From positions 11,440,261 through 11,504,260 of the forward strand of contig OZ007576.1 of the NCBI GenBank assembly GCA_963931925.1: a stretch of 64,000 nt of DNA, in the 5' to 3' direction. The notes beneath the pieces were generated by a model that was not told the DNA's origin, did no database searches, and worked only from the letters and a program-made list of their open reading frames with translations. Below are positions 31,691 to 44,495 of the stretch, piece by piece. The stretch's first letter is position 1. The number at the start of each line of letters is the position of its first letter. The DNA is from Onchidella celtica (Eukaryota > Mollusca > Gastropoda > Systellommatophora > Onchidiidae). A program made the position numbers and the translations under genes.

Positions 31691-33960
31691 ATTGTCTTGA
31701 GTGATTCGACCTTTGATGTCGACCCAAGGTCGTTGCGTATCGGACCCCTGGCGCTCATCCGTACGCCAAATGGATTGAGCTTATCACCGGTAACTGCCAC
31801 CTCCCGTGTTGTGCCCATCCGTAACGGATGGCTGGAGTGTCCTCTCCAAATCGGAAATGGGTGGGCTTATAGAGGAGAGACAGACGCTTGCCAAGCCCGA
31901 GCAAACGCCTCCTCGTTTTGCTGCCTTGCCTGGGCTATTTTTAAGAGATGGTGCTTTGCCCAGAGGCACCACCCCTCTCTCTGCCATTCTAGTTAAACCC
32001 AAGGGAGAGACCAGGTCAATACATTTGTTGCGAGGGCTGTTACTTAAAATAACTCGGTTCGGCAGCTGAGCTAGAGGTGGTTGCACCAATCAAATGTATG
32101 AATCTGGACGGAAGGTCGAGACATAGCTTTAGTATTTAAACCCGTGCAGAGCTTAGATAGGTGCCACATGTAGACAATCCATTTACGAGGTGGACGGCGA
32201 TAGTCCTCAGCCAGATGAGAGACATTTAAGACGCAGTTGAGCAGTCCATATTGTGAGGAGCCTGATTTAAAGCTCCAGAGCCTAAGCTACTTGGTTTGAT
32301 ATGAACCCACAGCGTTTACATCCAGCGCTCTCACTCCTAGTGAGGGCCTCATGGTGAGAGTCCATACTAATTTGTAATGATGAAAGTGAACCGTTCTACT
32401 TACTTTTGAAGACAGTTTCAGAGCTACCGCCAGACAACGCATGGTTGTACAAGCATTCTCCATGGCGTGTCCAGAGGAAATGTCCATATCATAACATGTC
32501 TCATTGAATTAATAGAATTTAAACTGTTATATCCGTCGCCACGTGCGCGGATTCTATTTGGCATATAACTCATATGATCTGCAAGTAGTTAGAGTGAATA
32601 AGTTAGTCTTTAAAGAAAGCTGTAGTTTCATTAGTTAGATTCAGTTGCCTTTGAATTGATATTTATATTTATAATTATATTTGTTACATTAATTCCTGTA
32701 ATTAAACTGCCCTACAGTTCTGCTAAAAATCAAAGCAATTGATTTATTTAGTTTTTAGAGTGCAAGTATTTTTTTGTGTTCGTCGATTGTGGGAGCGGAC
32801 CTCGAAAGAGTGTCAGTCGAATTCTCCCCATCTAACCCACATCGCGACACTGCGTTTGTTCTGAAATTGGCAAACCCTGGTAGTTAATCGAGCAAAATTT
32901 GTTTCTCTTTTGTTTCTTGTCAGTTTGTTTATGTTTAACCCTGTTACTGTTAGGAAAGAGTTTCTGTGTCCAAGCAAAGGTGTTCGAATAAAATCTTCCT
33001 CTTACAAATGTAGCATCTGAGACCGTTTTTGAATTTCAAAACCCCATTCAAGTATACGTTTCCGAAAGCTGATTTAATTGGCTGTGACAGCTTATGGATG
33101 AACAAAACTGCCAGTTTAATTCTCTTATGACAGTAGTAGGGTTAATGCGTATTATAACTGACGATCTAGGAAGGAGCGGGGGCCTGTATATGGAATGATC
33201 AAAGAGTATAGATAGGAGGTTGATAGGAATCATGGATTGAACGAAGGAAGACAGGAACAAGGATGAGAGATGGGATGGATGGGGAAAAAACGTCAAGAAG
33301 AAGGAAAAGGCTATGAGGAAAATATAAATGATTTTTAAAAATCAGTGTGAGCAGGCATGCACAAGGATAACACATACATACAGTAGCCGCTACCGATATC
33401 ATTTCTGAAATTCTTCATTAGACAAACGTTTTCTTGGTGTGTTGATTAAAGTCTGAAGTTATGAATACCGAGTGACGATTTTAGAAGTGTATTCATATTT
33501 TAAAAATGCAGTATTTGGCCCCAACTCTGACCTCAACCCAATCAAGACACACGTCCGAAAAATACCCAATAAAAATCTTTGGGTATCGTGCCTCCTGATC
33601 ATCGCTCACTCGATTGGAATTGGTATCGGAAAATTCAGACTGTACATCTGCTAATCAGACTTAGCATAGTAAAGGACAACTATAACATGTTTGAAATGGA
33701 CATTTTTGTTGTTGCAGTTGTAAATTCAGAGATGATGGGATAGAAACGGCAGAAAAATGTTGAGGTTTTGCCCTACGTCACGGCAGCCTGTGCCCAGTCC
33801 CTGCATAGAGACAATTGTTCATTACTTTTTTTTTAAGTCAAAGAAATGAACGAAAGATTACGAAAAAGAATAAAGCTAGACTGAAAATGAACAAACAGAC
33901 AAACCCAAACCCTACATAACGGTACATAATGACCTCAGTTTAAAATAAACCCAGATTATA
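31690..33960. other. Unassigned, probably repetitive sequence
   Basis: No coding gene recognised. The stretch 31700-33010 has the base composition and layout of an LTR-like block (TATTTAAA near 32132, AATAAAAT near 32987), but I could not find matched TG/CA ends with a target duplication. Short open frames on both strands around 31784-32089 have no domains. Confidence 0.35.
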
Positions 33961-33985
33961 AACATTACTCGGTCATCACCCGTTT

Positions 33986-33988
<3 letters not shown>

Positions 33989-34040
<52 letters not shown>

Positions 34041-34060
34041 GCAGCAGCAGTAGCAGCAAC
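33989..34060. repeat. (CAA)n then (CAG)n microsatellite
   Basis: About 17 pure CAA triplets, then several CAG and related triplets. The poly-Cys frame on the opposite strand is a repeat artefact. Confidence 0.9.
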
Positions 34061-34679
34061 AGCGACGAAAACAACATAAATAGTTTAGCATTGTGCAGCA
34101 CGGACACAGCCAGAATGTCACCATCCTCATGGATGTTCTCCATTGTTTTAATTTAAAGTCACCATCATTATCATCATCATCATCAACAACAACAATAACA
34201 AGAGGCCAACTGGCTAAAAAGCAAGGGATCTTTTCTGTTGTATTTCCGTACTGCCCTGAGCAGAAACAAAATAATTTGTCAAGCTGTCTCTCATTTGAAG
34301 TCCCCGAATGCTCGATTGTATATGAATGGCCTAAGCGATTCCCATACAGAGACCATATCTGACAAACACAATAAATCCACGTAAAATGCATTATTTCCCC
34401 ACTAAGTCTTGTTCTCCAGCCCCATGCATATCCTACGAACCTCTCGTGATAATAATAATATATGTGCGAATGTAGGGGATATTTTGAGAGGCCACGGGGT
34501 TCCAGCATACCATGTTGTCTGCTGTTGATTTCTCCAACTGACTCGCCAAACTTTACTTGGGTGAGATGGATGAATGAAGGTCACGGGATTCTCACCCTTT
34601 CTCGCCCCTTTAAATAATCCCCAGAGATCAACTATGACTTTTCGTGCACGAGTAATCCACAGAGCTTATAGTGCGCACT

Positions 34680-35367
34680 ACTGGACGGAATAGCTTTCAA
34701 ATTTTACAAAGTATTCTGGAATCAAATTAAGTCTCCACGTTTGGAATGCTTTAATCTCAGTCTTGAAAAAGGAATCTTACCTTGGTCTACGCCAGGACTG
34801 GACGGAATACCTTTCGAATTTTACAAAGTATTCTGGAATAAAATTAAGTTTCCACTTTTGGAATGTTTTAATCTCAGTCTTGAAAAAGGAATCTTACCTT
34901 GGTCGTTACGTGCTGGACTGATAACTCTTTGACACAAAGGTAAAGATTTAAGCAAAGATAATCTATCTAATTGGCGCCCGATCTCCTTAACTAATAACGA
35001 TTATAAAATTTTAACGAAAGCTTTAGCTATAAGATTAAGACTAATCCTAAATGAGATTATCAGGCATGAACAGGTAGGATTTATTAAAGGAAGAAATGTA
35101 TCCAGCATAATTAGGGAAATCGACGATGTTATCAATTTGGAAAGACAAAGAAATTCACAGGGTATCGTTTTTAGTATCGACTATGAAAAAACATTCTATA
35201 CCATAAATGTACAGTTCATTCTAAGAGCTTTGTCAAAGTAGGGATTTGGCACCAACTTTATCAAATGGATTCAGGTTTTAATGACCAATAGAATAGCATG
35301 TGTCAAGAATGCAGGATACATCTTGTCTGTCTTCTTTATGGAAAGAAGAGTAAGACAAGGATGTCCT
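34680..35367 (+). pseudogene. Tx1/L1-like LINE RT fragment (left arm copy)
   Basis: Plus-strand fragment of reverse transcriptase: GLDGIPFEFYKVFWNKIK, then LSNWRPISLTNNDYK, HEQVGFIKGR, a FSIDYEK motif (usually FAYADD-preceding D motif) and VRQGCPC, where it stops at the LTR at 35368. It has in-frame stops at 34930 and near 35240. Mirror of 57591-58278. Degraded and inactive. Confidence 0.85.
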
Positions 35368-35964
35368 TGTAACAGCTGAGGTTGTTCTAGCACGTTATAG
35401 TAGGGGGGAGTTAGTTGATCTAACTACAACCCTTTAGAAAACGAAACTATTACAGCTGTAAAATAAATAAACACGAGATCCGACGATCGATTAAATAATA
35501 CTCAAGTTTAATAACTGTATCTTAACAATAAAATACTAGGAAGGTACCAACGAACAAGTAAATATCCTACGCCACAGAGAAGAAAAACTCACTTACTCAC
35601 CGACCAACCACTCACATGGGTCCATATATATAGACATTTCTACAGAAAGTTCCCGAAATAAACGTAACCACTGCCCTCGCCCGAACACACAAACTAACCA
35701 ATCACGTATCAATACGTCACCAGGTTACATCACTCAAGGCCAAATCTGGCGTAAACTTCAATATCCACAACGTTATCGAATGTTCGGGAACATACTAATA
35801 TTTACGATCACCCAACAACAACTCACTAGGAAGGGAGGGTAAGGTCACGGAGTACACTCTGGCGAACGTCAACAAATAAAGAAAGAAAGAAGTGAACACA
35901 TGCTCAATCACCAGTATAACAAGGAAAACGGGGGAGGACAAAGGGGTAGCTTGCAGATGCTACA
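35368..35964 (-). mobile_element. 3' LTR of Ty3/gypsy fragment (left arm)
   Basis: 597 bp. In minus orientation it begins TGTAGCA and ends TGTTACA and is preceded by a G-rich polypurine-like AATTGGGGAGTTG. It carries TATATATA (35630 region) and an A/T-rich downstream part. It interrupts the LINE RT just after the VRQGCPC motif. The mirror copy is at 56994-57590. Confidence 0.8.
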
Positions 35965-36822
35965 CAACTCCCCAATTTAAGTTGAACATCTTTCAACTCC
36001 AAAAACATTATACAGCGTCTGCAATATCGTGAAATAACAATCTTACAGCACTCCCAATCTCACAAAGGTAGTTGCTAATCCTATTACAGTTAATAACAAT
36101 CTCCGTGCCTTCCCAAATGTCTTCTCAAATACAATACAATGCAGTATCCTTTGCATTACTAATGCAATGACTAATACAATACCACTGCAGTAGTTTTACA
36201 AAACTAATACAATACCATCATTGTGATAAAACAATGGTCAACAGTAGGCCTACTACTCCAAATAATACAATACCACCACTGTGGTGAAACGATGGTCGAT
36301 GATATCATTACAAATCATACATGGTGAAACGATGGTCCATCGTTTACATAATGCTTCGTGCACGAACGATAGCACATAATTCGTTGTACACAACATGGTT
36401 ATCCCACAAAATGCATAACTCAAGGATACAATGGCAAAATACCAATACATATCGACTACTGATCAGGGTCTAGTTTCATCATACTAGGTCAAAACAAGTT
36501 ACAATAATGCAATATAACACTGCCCACGCTTGGACCTCTAGTAAATTACTTCATTGCAACATAATACAAATACTGCTTGCTCGCAGTTTCCATTGGGTTA
36601 CATTTTCAAAAATTACATATCAAGTTCCATAGGTAACAAATAATGTGACATAGCATAAAATCAAAATGTGACTAATACATCACGACTCTCTGTCAGCCAT
36701 CAATTCAATATTCAGTCACAGATGAACTATGTCCCCAATTGCAGTACAATACTGCCGTCCTAGAAATTCATCTAGTAAGCAAAACTATGGGTTACACTGC
36801 ATTTCACTGACAGTGTACTACT
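35965..36822 (-). other. Non-coding internal region between RNase H and LTR (left arm)
   Basis: About 860 bp where a Ty3/gypsy integrase would be expected. There is no integrase frame. It contains repeats of AATACAATACCA and a TGGTGAAACGATGGTC motif (36180-36350). The mirror is at 56136-56993. Confidence 0.7.
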
Positions 36823-37458
36823 TTAAAATACTCTGCTCAGGAAATCGGCACAGACATTTTCTCTGCCTTTTACGTAGTGAATCCTGAATCGATAAGACTG
36901 TAAAAATAAACTCCATCGTAATAACTTTGGACTATCAAATTTGGCAGAGTTCAAAAACTCTAATGACCGATGGTCAGTTTGGAGCACAAACTCCTTTCCA
37001 TACAAATACCAAGTAAACTTTTTTACAGCCCAAACAACAGCTAAACATTCGCGCTCTGAGACCGAATATTTTGTCTCACGAGGCAATAGCTTACGACTAG
37101 AATATGCCACTGGGTACAACTTTCCCTCGTGTTCCTGCATAAGAGTAGCGCCTAATCCGCGATTTGATGCATCAGTTGCTAAGACAAACCCTTTGGAAAA
37201 ATCTGGCAAACATAACACGAGTTTGGAAACAATGACATTCTTCAGAGAAGTGTACGCTTTCTCCTGCACTTCTTCCCACTGAACTACATTGGGCTGACCC
37301 TTTCTAAGCAAATCAGACAGTGGTGCTGCAATCGCTGCAAAGTTAGGTACAAATTCTTGGTAGTATCCCACCAGTCCTAAAAATGCTTTTTCCTTCTTAG
37401 TGGTGGGTCTGGGTGCATCTCGCACCTTACACACATTTTCTTCTAACAAGCCAATCAT
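36823..37458 (-). pseudogene. Ty3/gypsy pol fragment: RT C-terminus + RNase H (left arm)
   Basis: 211 codons. They begin in the connection region of RT (EENVCKVRDAPRPTTKKE, FLGLVGYYQEFVPNF, APLSDLLRKG), then run into RNase H with VLATDASNRGLGATL, the PVAYSSRKL motif, SERECLAVVWAVKKF, TDHRSLEFL and the closing VCADFLSR. The RNase H core Asp of ATDAS, Glu of ERECLA and Asp of TDH are present. The RT fingers, palm, protease, gag and integrase are missing, so the element is a non-functional fragment of a retrotransposon. The mirror copy (55500-56135 plus) is identical in translation. Confidence 0.9.
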
Positions 37459-37742
37459 ACCTTTTCAGAAAGCAACTTTTGACACCCTAAGAAATGAAAA
37501 AATATTTCATAGAGGATGTTTGCCACTTTAATTTATAGGCGGAACTCTCTAGATTGACAATTTAATTGTCAGGAACGGATAAGACTTCAAAACCTCGTCA
37601 GCTGGTTCATATTCAAGAAGTCTTCATAAGTCTATCTACGCTGTCTCTTCGATGTATTTCAATCACTTAAGCTCTAAGACATATGCCTCAACATGCAACT
37701 AACCACTGGCCACCGTTTTGGTTTACATGCATTCTGTTAGCA

Positions 37743-37880
37743 TGGGTCACATCTGACCCATACTCATCATATAGCGATATATTTTTCCACCACGCCTTCT
37801 GCTATCGTGGGTCGCCCCTGACCCATACCTGTCATATAAATAGCCATATGATTTTCCACACCGTTTTCGTGGGTCACCGT
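37743..37880. repeat. Tandem 62-65-bp units with TGGGTCA hairpin (left arm)
   Basis: TGGGTCACATCTGACCCA at 37743 and TGGGTCGCCCCTGACCCA at 37808, then TGGGTCACC at 37870. Each of the first two can fold on itself. The units in between share a CATATAG/CATATAAATAG block and TTTTCCACACC-like sequence. The mirror is at about 55078-55215. Confidence 0.7.
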
Positions 37881-37964
37881 AACAGTAGCCACGACAACAA
37901 AATAAAAAATGCTGTATTGCGACAGGAATGTGTAAATCAAAACATTATACAGTACTTGTAAAAG

Positions 37965-39590
37965 AAAATGGATTCACTTTTGTCTCTGTATGTGTATGTA
38001 CGTTTCTAAAAACACAATAAAGCCGTCAGTTATTATTTGCAGTACAATTAGCACATGGAAATTCACAAAAGTTTAGTGTAGACATAGTTTCGCCATCTAT
38101 TTCAGTCATACGATGCTTTTGTCATTCATCCAAACGCAGTGTGAACATCTCCCCTTTGTGCGCCCCCCCCCCAGCCCACCCTTCTTCCCCCGCTGTGGTC
38201 GTGAAGTTCCTAGTTGAACTGGCTCACCCTCCTTTCTACATGTATGTCGAAGTAAATGACACATTCCTGATTCACAGTCTTCAAGTCACGAGATAATGTT
38301 CCTTTGCACTGGGTGAAGTTTTACTTGCAACCAGTGCCACCCGGAGCTCAGTGCGTTTCCCCAGTTGCTGATAATAGGTCAGTGCGGAATTTCACTCCAA
38401 TGGCTGCAACCGAGGCATTGTCTATTATGTTGTAGAACCCAGTCATAGGCCATCTTGTCTTGGGCTTTGTACTTATAGCATGTACAAGTCGGGCCATTGA
38501 TTTGATTGTAGCACAAAATGATTTCTGATTTCGAGGTTTTTTTTCTAAATCTGTAATTACGGCATCACTGTGCATGATGCTTAGGAGGATAACATTTTTC
38601 TCTGATTCACTGGCTAAGCACAGTCAAGCTTTTTTAGAACGTGATTATGATTCTCCTTTTGTGGGTGCCCTCTAACTGTAGAATTCAGCCAGGAGGAAAG
38701 TCTTGTTCTCACGTGCTCTGTCCACAAGTTATTCCTCCAGACTTCAAGAGATGCTCTCCTACTCTCCAACTCTCCAAGGGTAAAAAAAAACACACCATAG
38801 TAATGTTTCTATCGTCTTTGTAAAGGGAGTCGCGAGTTCAAATGCAGTGTTCCTCCCTAGATTGATTTCCCACTTCCTCGTTAACATTCCACGGTACCGC
38901 ATGTGGCTTCACGGTAAGGAGATGTGCCGTCTCGGAATCACAAATCCAGAATAGTTTTATGCTGTTATGACAGGTTTAGATGGCATGTGCTAGAGAAAGA
39001 GCACCACCCTCTCCATCCTATGAGCTGCTCGTCGAGGGTGAGCGTTGGGCTGCAACGCACTGTCACATAAATGCCTCGATGAAAATGTCCCAAATTTCTC
39101 TCATGGGTGCAAAATGGGTCTCTGGCCCCACATACAAGAGCAGAGTGTCTTACCTTCGTCAAACATCAGAAAATATCGGTATATCTTATGCTACAAGATG
39201 GTCATAGTTTGCAGGTTCGGATTCAGGGCACCATAAGAACACGTCATCTCAGGGAAGCCATCATTTCAACTTGGTCGGTCTCTGTCCACTTTGCTCCCAT
39301 TACCTGCCCTCCAACATCAGCACATGTCCACCAGTCTCTCGCTGTATCTCTTATACCCCTCCCTCCCTTCCTTCTATATCCGTCCACCCAATCTTTCCAT
39401 TGACTTTTACCACCCACCCCCTCGCATTCCTGTTCTCTCCATCTCTGTTTGAGTGTTTCATAAATCCACCTGTCATCTGGTCAGAAAGTGAGCCTGCTTA
39501 TCTTCCGCGAGAGAACCGTCTTGCTTTCTAAGATAAAGGATTCCAGAAGTTGTGGCAGTGACTAATTTTTTATTTTTTTTTATAGCTTTT
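37965..39590. other. Arm sequence without recognised gene
   Basis: Short frames only. GAGTTCAAATGC near 38832 resembles a polymerase III B box and may mark an old SINE. A poly-C run sits at 38163-38171. The mirror is 53369-54993. Confidence 0.4.
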
Positions 39591-39639
39591 TTTCGCGCTT
39601 TTTAGTGCGGTGCAGGTGTGGATGCACCTCTCCCCCCCC

Positions 39640-40080
39640 CCCTCCCCTTGAAGGTTCTACAGGATAGGCCAAGAGTAATCTAAAGAGCGTGTCAGATGGA
39701 CTAACGTGAGGTCTATATTGGTTAGCCGGCCTGTAGGCTGATGTAGATGTTGAGGTTTTGTCAGTAAAGAAGGAAAATACAGTCATGTCTCTTGTCTCCC
39801 AAAGGAGTTTCTCCACAGCCTTAGCGCCAGGATTAGCCGTGGGACTGCCCCAGACGGTACTCTGTGTGTTGAAGTCTGCCATAATAATATATTGGGGAAG
39901 GAGTTGATCGATGAGACCTGCAAGGTCAGTTTTGGAGAAGGGAATAAACTGTGTGAGGGGGGGGGGGTGGTATACAGTGCACAGAGTGATAATGTCTGCT
40001 TTCGGAGTATGTATAGTTTCCAATTATTGCGGATAGATGTAGGGGATGGCTGTAGTTGAGAAATTCGTCCAAGTCGAACT
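39640..40080 (-). pseudogene. LINE endonuclease fragment (left arm)
   Basis: Minus-strand frame with a YHPPPL motif, LAGLIDQL, and MADFNTQSTVWGS, the GDFN-type core of Jockey/CR1-like endonucleases (Gly replaced by Ala), followed by AKAVEKLLW. No RT is attached. Truncated and inactive. The mirror copy is at about 52877-53317 on the plus strand, with one residue different (L/P in the DQLxPQY stretch). Confidence 0.7.
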
Positions 40081-41759
40081 AACGAGTTTGGCACACACAC
40101 ATACACACACACACACACACAAAATTTAATCAGCAAAAACATTTTCCCGCATTTTTTTTCCTTCTGCCCTCAAACGCCCTCAAAGACTGCAAAGTTATTT
40201 GCCTTCAACGGATCATAAAAGAAAAAAATATATTTCTGCGTAATGGAATAGTCAATTTCCGCGCAATGTTTCTACACTCAGAAATAATGAAACAGGTGGC
40301 CATCTTGAATTTGGCAGCCATATTGGAGTTTTGTCTGTCTCCAAAAACTTTATATTGAAGATTTTGTCCATTTATCCTTCCCAACAGGACAGTTACATAA
40401 TTATTTTAAGATGTGAATTGCATTTGTGACAGCTAATTTTATATGTGTTAGGTAGCCCATTTCCAATATGTGTCAGCCATCTTGAACTTCATTTTTCATG
40501 GCCAACACCTTTTTTCTGAAAATACCCCCTATCGACAACAGTTTCATGCTTCTGTCTGGTTTTCAACGAGTGTACCCGCAATATAGAACTATCAAGCCGA
40601 CAAATATACTTGCATGAGATTGTAATAATTGATCGGATGGGCGAAGAAGGAAAAGTTATGGTCCATGGGCCGAATGTCTGAAAAAGGCTGAGAAGTATCA
40701 TCTAAAATGACATCTGAAAGAACAAGAATGGTCATTCAGTTGTATTAACCATTTCAAAATCATAGTATTGTATTAATCATTTCAAATTCAAACTCTTTCT
40801 GCGGAGAGCATCTATAGACCATGGCATGAATGGCTTTTATGTTAAAATGGTTGTAAGATACTCATGGTGTTGCCAGCACCTGGCCTGGCCAGGGGCAGCT
40901 CGTCTGGAGCACTGTCTGCCCCTGGCAATCAGGCACTGGCAGCGTAGCGCTTGCGGTAAACCTGTGGGAAGAGAACAAATTTATATAAATCACTACCAAA
41001 AAAGTTAAATCTCTACATATTGGGACACTAAAGGAAAAGTAAACTAAAGACAAATAAGAGTTTTCAGGTAAACATGAATTCTTACAGGAGAGGCAAGTCG
41101 GTGTGTAGTTTCCTGGTCAATATTCTATAAAATCTGTTTTTTTTCTCTACAATTTTAGTTTTAGAGGCCCTGAGCACTTAAGATTTTCGTGCCCCCCATT
41201 TAAGGTAGAATATGTAATTCAATGTTTAAACAAAAATAAACCATGTTATGAAATATTTTTTGGAAATGAAACAAAACTTACAGTAAGATGGAACATATTG
41301 TGTTTATTTTTGCATGCTTCCACTTTAGTTTTATTTGAAAGGTTTTCTCCTACTTTTTTAAATGGCAAAGTCTTTGATCAGATCCTCCAAACTAATCGCA
41401 TGTAACCCATCCGCTTCTATACTTGATACAGATAAGGGAAATTAGGGCAATTTTTTTAGTACAACTGAAAAAAACAAAAAAAAAACCGACGCTTATTATA
41501 CGCCCGAAAATGCTTTAATTTTTCCACATATTTTTGTGGACCTTGGTTCAGCTGCACCATTTGCAATTTTGCACGCTATGGTCCGGCCCATAGTAAATCT
41601 GGCAATGAAAAAGGTCGGTGGTCCCTCCCCTTCCCACCCCGATTCCAAGTCCAAAACAGTTTGGATAGGAGTTTGGGTTTAACGTCACCTCCGGCGCAAA
41701 AATAGCAACTTCACGCTTTTCACGGTCATCTCGTTATGATACTTTGGGTCGATTTTGGG

Positions 41760-43409
41760 CATAGAGATACTATAATACACTAGAGTCCGCACGCATGCAC
41801 AAGTGCAACGCGTCGCCTTGGCCCCGATTGGCCTACATGCGCGCCATGTTGAATTGGGTTGGATTTGCTAGCGAGCAGGCCCTGGCTGTTCGACGTCTCG
41901 CGGAATAGTAACCCCCATCCCCGCCTATAATTATGTCAAAGTCATTATAGATATACTACGAATACGATGCAACACAGGCTGTTGTTGCGGAGACAGTGTT
42001 TTACATAGAAAGCTAAAGCTGAACAGTGAACACTGCAATATTTTCTCCATTTGGTTTTGTAATCAGACCACGTCCCCCAAAGAACGTTCTTCAAAATAAG
42101 TTCATAACTGGTAAAACTAGTAAAAGTCATAAAAATTACAACATGCATAGTTTTGAAAAAGAAAATCAAGAGAAGGGCATGTTAGCAGTATATAACAAGG
42201 GAAAATGTTCACCTTCATGAAAAAAATATTTATATATTTTAGAGGTGTAACTGGATCATATAAAGAAATGAAGAAAGAAAAGAATAGACAAGAAAAGAGA
42301 AGAAGAAATGCAGGGGAGCAGAGGGAGAGAGCAAAACAAAATCCTATAAAAAAGGGAATAAAATTACTTTTTGCGATATTTAATCCCTGGGTGATGTGTT
42401 ATGTTGACTGTCAGCACATGATCTACTGATGTAGAAAAAGAATCGTTTTGTTTAGCTTGTGTCTAACTGACCCTACATCCCCGCGAACATATTATCTTTG
42501 GGTGAAGACTTTGCCATGGTGGTGCAGCATTGTCCTGCAAAATAGTTCACAAGCCTTCCTAATGATCTGGTTTGGGTGGCTGTCTTGGCTTTGGAGATGG
42601 CAGTCATAAAAATGTGACTTAGGAGGCCATCAAATACTTTGGAGGCAAGTACTTCTGTCACTGCCAATGTCACTTTCAGTGTTGTAACCGCTGACACCGA
42701 CCGTATGGGGTGCTTAGTCGTAAACAGATGCCGTAAAATTTGGTCCGCCTTTTTGATAATAACAAACATGTCTTTGCTTGCATAAAGCACCCCCCATTAT
42801 CTCTTCTCTCGGAGAAACGGGTCATACTCATAGCAGCATCTTGGTCGGAAAACGAGGATTGAAAATTCGAAGAGTTGTGTAACATCTGGAGTTTGTTCCA
42901 GACCTTTCAAAATCGAAACTTAAAGATTGGAATGACACTTACATAATGAAATTAGGAGTGAGAGAACCACTTTCATGACAAAGGCTAAAAAAATCATCAC
43001 AGTGTCGCAAACAACAATATGGCAATACCCCACGATATACTCATATATTGATAAATACAATAGGTTTTGGTCTCTAGCCGTTCCCTATTCTCAATCCAAT
43101 GCACTAAATGATCAAGGTGTTTGGACGTATGTTTTATTCATATCAAAGAGGAATTAGGCCTATGGGGATAACCTTGCCACCCAGTCCCATCATAGGTGTC
43201 TGTTTTAACTGAGACAGGCTAAAACACAAAGGGAAAGGGGGTGAGAGGGGCATGATGAAGTATTAGATGACACGTAAATCTAGACACTAGCAGCCCAGGG
43301 CATTTAGCATCCTATCGCCACCCCAACTCAAAATGGCCGCCACGCGATTCTAGTGGTTCCAAGCCGTGTGGCACCGTGCGGACTCTAGTGTAATAATACT
43401 ATCTCTATG
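41760..43409. mobile_element. 1.65-kb TIR element (left arm), non-autonomous
   Basis: The left end CATAGAGATACTATAATACA then CTAGAGTCCGCACG (41760-41793) is matched inverted at 43375-43409. If TA is the target duplication, the inner TIR starts CACTAGAGTCCGCACG, as in Tc1/mariner-like elements. Frames inside (such as 42473-42790 minus, 105 codons) have no recognised transposase. The mirror copy is at 49548-51197. Confidence 0.7.
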
Positions 43410-44490
43410 ATTTTTGGCCAGTTAGACTTTTACATAAAATGAAAGTGAAATTTAAAAAATCTAATCGGAAAAGGCCCGTATTACAAGTTCAAGTTTAGTT
43501 TATTATAGGCCTGGCGGCCAATTTAAAAACACACAAGAATCATGTGAACAATCTTAGAAAACATTAAACAAACAAACAAGCAGACAAAATGCATGATCGT
43601 TCACTCTCTCCGCTCCCTGCAGCTGTTATACACTTACTTATCTTATACAAAAAAAATGTAAGAAAACCCCTTTGTTCCCTATGGACTCAAAAACTACTGA
43701 ACGTATTGAACTGAAATTTGGCACGCACAATTGTACGATACTGACCAGTGTTCCTATGTACATAGGCATAAGAAAGCTTATGGGATTCGTGAGTTATTCC
43801 AATAATGCGATAAGAATGGAACAGTAAATTTGCGAGAGCGTTTGATCCGAATTGAACGTTCGTTAACCTATGACCTCTTTCTTTGTTAATCGCTTTTCCA
43901 CTTCCGGCCCCGGAATTCGATTCATAATCACAGTAGTGTCTGTGAGAGCTAGATCTAGCATGCACTGATGCAGCATGCCCCCTAAAAAACGTACTATCGG
44001 TAGGCATACAAGTCTCAAATCGCTGTAGTTTTTTTTATTGGAAATTTATTGTTTCGCCATCATTCAGATCTATTTCGAGTCATGGTTCGCCATTTTAAGG
44101 TTTTGTTATCATTACCTGCGATGTGTTCACTATCAAACACACTAACCCGTGCGCAAATCATGCAGTTGTACGGGATGCGCAGGTACAAACAAAAATAAAA
44201 TAAACAAATAGGAACAGGCCAGATGAAGCAGGTCCATAATAACCACCCAGAACTGAAACCAATATTCAAACCGATTTATCCCCGGCAGGGCCGGGGACCT
44301 CAGCTGGTTATAGTATACAGTCAAATACAGCTTGTAATTGCCAGCAACAGTCATCATTTTCAATCCCCCCCCCCCCCTACATAACCGATCTCTCCTCACC
44401 TTTATCTGTTGTAAATTTACTACAATTGAAAATATCACTGTAGTTTATTCTTTCACTCGAAGGTGAATTTAGTTTTCAGACTTCGCCAGG
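43410..44490. other. Arm sequence between TIR element and LINE B
   Basis: Holds a poly-C tract near 44366 and short frames without domains. Part may be the 3' UTR of LINE B (minus strand). The mirror is 48462-49547. Confidence 0.4.
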
Positions 44491-44495
44491 AGAAG

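Noticed and set aside
33984..34508. 174-codon minus frame ending in a poly-Cys run
   Set aside because: The Cys run is the (CAA)n/(CAG)n repeat read on the opposite strand; the rest has no domain.
42473..42790. 105-codon frame inside the TIR element (also at 50167-50484)
   Set aside because: Not matched to any transposase motif. Kept as an unrecognised frame within the element, not called as a gene.
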